From JAKAWQ01 sp035509315 (lineage in GTDB: Bacteria > Pseudomonadota > Alphaproteobacteria > Acetobacterales > Acetobacteraceae): 64,000 bases of DNA. Position 1 is the stretch's first letter; each line of letters begins with the position of its first letter. The translations under genes and the position numbers were made by a program. Positions 61,957 to 64,000 of the stretch are shown here, piece by piece. Where the stretch lies: assembly GCA_035509315.1 (NCBI GenBank), contig DATJLS010000032.1:40338-104337 (forward strand), written 5' to 3'. The notes under the pieces are model-generated. The model saw only the letters and a program-made list of their open reading frames with translations, was not told the DNA's origin and ran no database searches.

Positions 61957-63195
61957 ATGGTGACTTCAATCCGGACGGTCTTCCCCCGCAGATGGTCTCT
62001 CTACCGCGCCTGGCGCCGCCGGCTGCGGATGGATCTCTGGTTCCCGCACGTGCCGCTCGCGCTCGCGGTCGGCGGGGCTGGCATTTTCGCGCTGCTCCCG
62101 ACAATCCGCATCTATGCGGCCGAGTATCTGCATCTCGACCTCGACAAGCTCCTCAAGGCGCTCCATCCGATCTCCGGAGAGTTCCCCCAGCTGATCCTGG
62201 CCGGCGTGCCGGCAACCATGGTGGGCGTGCTCCAGCTTCTGGTGGCGATCGGATTGCTCCTCCGTTCCCGGGTGTCCTGGCTCCTGGCGCTCGGGCTGAC
62301 CGTGATTCAGCTCGTTCTCGCCGTGCATGGCAACGCCGGCCGGCTGGTCAGCAGCCAGGCTATCTATGTCGTGGCCCTGTTCGTCGCCCTCGTCGCGGCG
62401 CGGCGCTGGTTCAACTGGTCCTCGCTCGCCGCGAACATGCTCTTCGCGCTGGCCTCGATCCTCTGGCTCATCGTTTACGGTGTGCTTGGGGCCTATCTGC
62501 TTGGCTCGGGATTCGCCCCTTCCATCACCAACCTGCCGATGGCGTTCTATTTCACGATCGTTACCATGTCCACGGTCGGCTATGGCGACATCGTGCCGAA
62601 GACCACCGAGGCGCGGCTGTTCGTCGTCTCGTTGATCGTTCTCGGCCTCACCCTCTTCGCGACTGCGTTCACCGCCATCATCGGGCCGGCGGTGCAAAGA
62701 CATCTTGACGAAGCGATGGGCCGGCGGAGAAAACCCATGGAGAAAGTCAACCATTTCATCATCACCGGCCGTGGCGTTCTTGCGCACAATACGGCGCGGG
62801 AGCTCCACCGGCGGAGTGAAAAGGTGCTGATTATCGCCGAAAACGAAGACACGAGCTTTGGCGATGCCGAGGTGATGGTGGGCGATCCGACCGAGCTCGA
62901 GACGCTGCGGGCGGCCGGCGCGGAACATGCCCGCGCAGTGCTCGCACTTTCTGAGGACGATTCGGAGAACGCCTTCGTGATCCTTGCAATGCACGAGCTT
63001 GCCTCGGAAGCGAAGAAGGTCGCGGCCGTGAGCTCGCGAAAGAATCTCGAGCGGGTTCGCCGGGTGCGCCCGGACATGATCATGGCCGCCCCCGTTTTCG
63101 CCGGTGAGGTGCTGGCGATGGCATTGACCGAAGAGAAGATTGACGGGCAGTGGCTGCTCAATCGTGTCCTCGATGTCGGGTCGACCGATGAATGA
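61957..63195 (+). CDS. Kch-like potassium channel with RCK (TrkA-N) domain
   Basis: 412 residues. Several hydrophobic helices lead to the pore with selectivity filter TVGYGD (206-211). From about 247 a cytoplasmic RCK/TrkA-N domain begins with NHFIITGRGVLAHNTARELH and a nucleotide-binding loop. Topology and length agree with E. coli Kch. It passes K+ through the inner membrane under ligand control. The start may be ATG 61957 or the ATG at 62029 (MDLWFPHVPLAL). It lies 16 bp after the permease and may be read through from it. Confidence 0.88.
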   Translation: MVTSIRTVFPRRWSLYRAWRRRLRMDLWFPHVPLALAVGGAGIFALLPTIRIYAAEYLHLDLDKLLKALHPISGEFPQLILAGVPATMVGVLQLLVAIGLLLRSRVSWLLALGLTVIQLVLAVHGNAGRLVSSQAIYVVALFVALVAARRWFNWSSLAANMLFALASILWLIVYGVLGAYLLGSGFAPSITNLPMAFYFTIVTMSTVGYGDIVPKTTEARLFVVSLIVLGLTLFATAFTAIIGPAVQRHLDEAMGRRRKPMEKVNHFIITGRGVLAHNTARELHRRSEKVLIIAENEDTSFGDAEVMVGDPTELETLRAAGAEHARAVLALSEDDSENAFVILAMHELASEAKKVAAVSSRKNLERVRRVRPDMIMAAPVFAGEVLAMALTEEKIDGQWLLNRVLDVGSTDE

Positions 63196-63278
63196 GCGCC
63201 TTGCCGGACTGGCGCCGGAGCGTGATGGCCGCTACCCTGTGGCCGTACCGGGCGCTGCCGTCAATGTTGGAAAAGCGG

Positions 63279-63284
63279 TATAAT
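63279..63284 (+). promoter_or_regulatory. Consensus -10 box TATAAT before the SLT-domain gene
   Basis: A perfect TATAAT in GC-rich DNA, 14 bp before the ATG at 63299. A start point 6-7 bp on would leave only a few bases of leader. The -35 region is weak (CTGCCG at 63255-63260 with an 18-bp spacer). Confidence 0.45.
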
Positions 63285-63298
63285 CGGAACGAACGGAT

Positions 63299-63712
63299 AT
63301 GGCACCGATCCCCTTCCTCGGCTGCATGATGGCGGTTGCGCATCTTTATTCGCTGCCGCCGAGCGCGCTGCCGGCCATCCAGGCCGTGGAGGGCGGCGCG
63401 CCGGGTGTCGTCCATCACAATACGAACAACACCGACGATCTTGGCGTCATGCAGGTGAATACGTTCTGGGTGATCCCGCTCTCCAAGGCGAGCGGCCTGC
63501 CGCCGGTCGCGGTCTGGTCCCGCCTGGTGGGTGATCCTTGCTTCAACATCACCGCTGCCGGCGCCATCCTCCGCGTCTATCTCGACGAAACGCACAATGA
63601 TGTCATGCGCGCGATCGGTGATTATCATTCGCATACACCCATTCTCAACCGGGAATATCAGCTCGACGTTCTTGCCGCGGCCCGGCGCCTGTTCGCGAGC
63701 GCGTCGCGATAG
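63299..63712 (+). CDS. Small lytic-transglycosylase-like protein (SLT domain)
   Basis: 137 residues. The catalytic Glu31 lies in LPAIQAVEGG, and DLGVMQVN (47-54) is the second SLT motif. The pattern NTNNTDDLGVMQVN resembles VirB1/TrbN-like transglycosylases of conjugation and pilus systems. There is no obvious cleavable signal peptide: the N-terminus MAPIPFLGCMMAVAHLYSLP is only moderately hydrophobic. No conjugation genes are nearby. It would cleave peptidoglycan glycan strands if exported. Confidence 0.75.
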   Translation: MAPIPFLGCMMAVAHLYSLPPSALPAIQAVEGGAPGVVHHNTNNTDDLGVMQVNTFWVIPLSKASGLPPVAVWSRLVGDPCFNITAAGAILRVYLDETHNDVMRAIGDYHSHTPILNREYQLDVLAAARRLFASASR

Positions 63713-63724
63713 CGGGAAAGTCCG

Positions 63725-63853
63725 GTTCCTGGGGAGGGCGAAGGACATGGTCCCCAGGAACTCCTTAAAGGGCGAAGCCCTTCTGGAAACCCCGAAGCCG
63801 GCCGGGGCTCGAGGTTGGGATTGAGGGGCCCCGTGAGCGAAGCGTTCCGGGGC
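63725..63853. repeat. Cluster of four hairpin-forming palindromes
   Basis: Four successive inverted repeats: GTTCCTGGGGA / TCCCCAGGAAC (63725-63735, 63751-63761, perfect 11 bp), AAGGGC-GAA-GCCCTT (63768-63782), CCCCG / CGGGG (63790-63794, 63803-63807) and GCCCCG / CGGGGC (63828-63833, 63848-63853). The first may end the SLT transcript. The density suggests a palindromic repetitive element. Confidence 0.6.
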
Positions 63854-63882
63854 TCTGCGCTTATGAGACCTGTGCGCGGATG

Positions 63883-63900
63883 AGTTCAAGACGTTGAACT
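63883..63900. promoter_or_regulatory. Inverted repeat AGTTCAA-GACG-TTGAACT near the window end
   Basis: A perfect 7-bp inverted repeat with a 4-nt centre, in the otherwise featureless last 150 bp. It has the look of a repressor site for a gene beyond the window. I see no supportable coding sequence from 63713 to 64000. Confidence 0.4.
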
Positions 63901-64000
63901 TGCTTACAAATCGGGTGCGCGGCGCGGCTTGGTTTGCTCCGTCGTTCCTGAATCCGTCGACCACCCTCGGTGCTACGCGGTGAGAATGTTGAGACTGCGC

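Noticed and set aside
63158..63964. A 268-codon minus-strand frame at the window end, which could have explained the noncoding tail
   Set aside because: It is antisense to the SLT-domain gene and runs through the hairpin cluster. Composition and lack of motifs argue against coding.
1..64000. CRISPR arrays, tRNA or rRNA genes, prophage
   Set aside because: I saw no regularly spaced repeats, no cloverleaf with a CCA-like end, no rRNA core sequence and no phage structural genes. Reading by eye could miss a tRNA, so a covariance-model scan would be decisive.

Overview
This 64 kb window is GC-rich chromosomal DNA from an alphaproteobacterium. The evidence is the priA - atpHAGDC gene order, the DUF484 - xerC pair, atpH/A/G/D/C without the F0 genes, dense ATGA/GTGA stop-start overlaps, and dTDP-rhamnose and PHA genes. 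An IS1031-like miniature element and GC-rich palindromic intergenic repeats suggest Rhodospirillales/Acetobacteraceae, but the family is an inference. I recognised no rRNA, tRNA, CRISPR array or prophage.

Layout. 1-2172 (minus): the Kdp K+ pump, with the start of kdpB, then kdpA, kdpF and a 27-residue membrane microprotein upstream of kdpF. 2450-7135 (plus): a PaiB-like flavin protein, rfbC-rfbD and a GT2 glycosyltransferase, then a pyridine-nucleotide disulfide oxidoreductase. 7308-18516 (plus): the main accessory operon. It holds a SorC-type regulator, a five-gene carbohydrate ABC importer with two different ATPases, an erythritol-kinase-like FGGY kinase, a D-2-hydroxyacid dehydrogenase, a class II aldolase and a GlpD/EryB-like flavin dehydrogenase. 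It looks like an uptake-phosphorylation-oxidation-cleavage route for a polyol. 18601-23245: an orphan form-II CoxL-like molybdenum hydroxylase subunit, an RraA-like protein and an SMP-30 lactonase, separated by three copies of a 71-bp intergenic repeat. 23246-27593: a DMT exporter, a fatty-acid desaturase, an aspartoacylase-like hydrolase and a ferritin-like di-iron protein.

27801-43914 is mostly housekeeping: atpCDGAH and priA (minus), DUF484-xerC, a CDF metal exporter, an aminotransferase with a clear terminator, an SDR, a PHA depolymerase, a non-canonical SHMT-like enzyme, ndk and a zinc alcohol dehydrogenase. 44337-49341: a FadR-type regulator with a ribose-type ABC importer that has two substrate-binding proteins. 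49375-53085 (minus): holC, bioY, 3-hydroxybutyryl-CoA dehydrogenase, etfA and etfB. 53282-57529: prolyl iminopeptidase, a large MscS channel and a 2-oxoglutarate dioxygenase. A 176-bp MITE with perfect 19-bp ends sits exactly between the dioxygenase and a SIS-domain sugar isomerase gene. 58905-61940: a second MalEFG-type importer with no ATPase. 61957-64000: a Kch-like K+ channel, a small SLT-domain protein and a hairpin-rich noncoding tail.

Together the accessory genes describe a heterotroph that scavenges sugars and polyols through three separate ABC importers (two MalEFG-like, one ribose-like), each next to its own regulator or sugar enzyme, and feeds carbon into central metabolism and PHA storage. 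Small membrane proteins, large overlaps and RNA hairpins inside operons are recurrent features.
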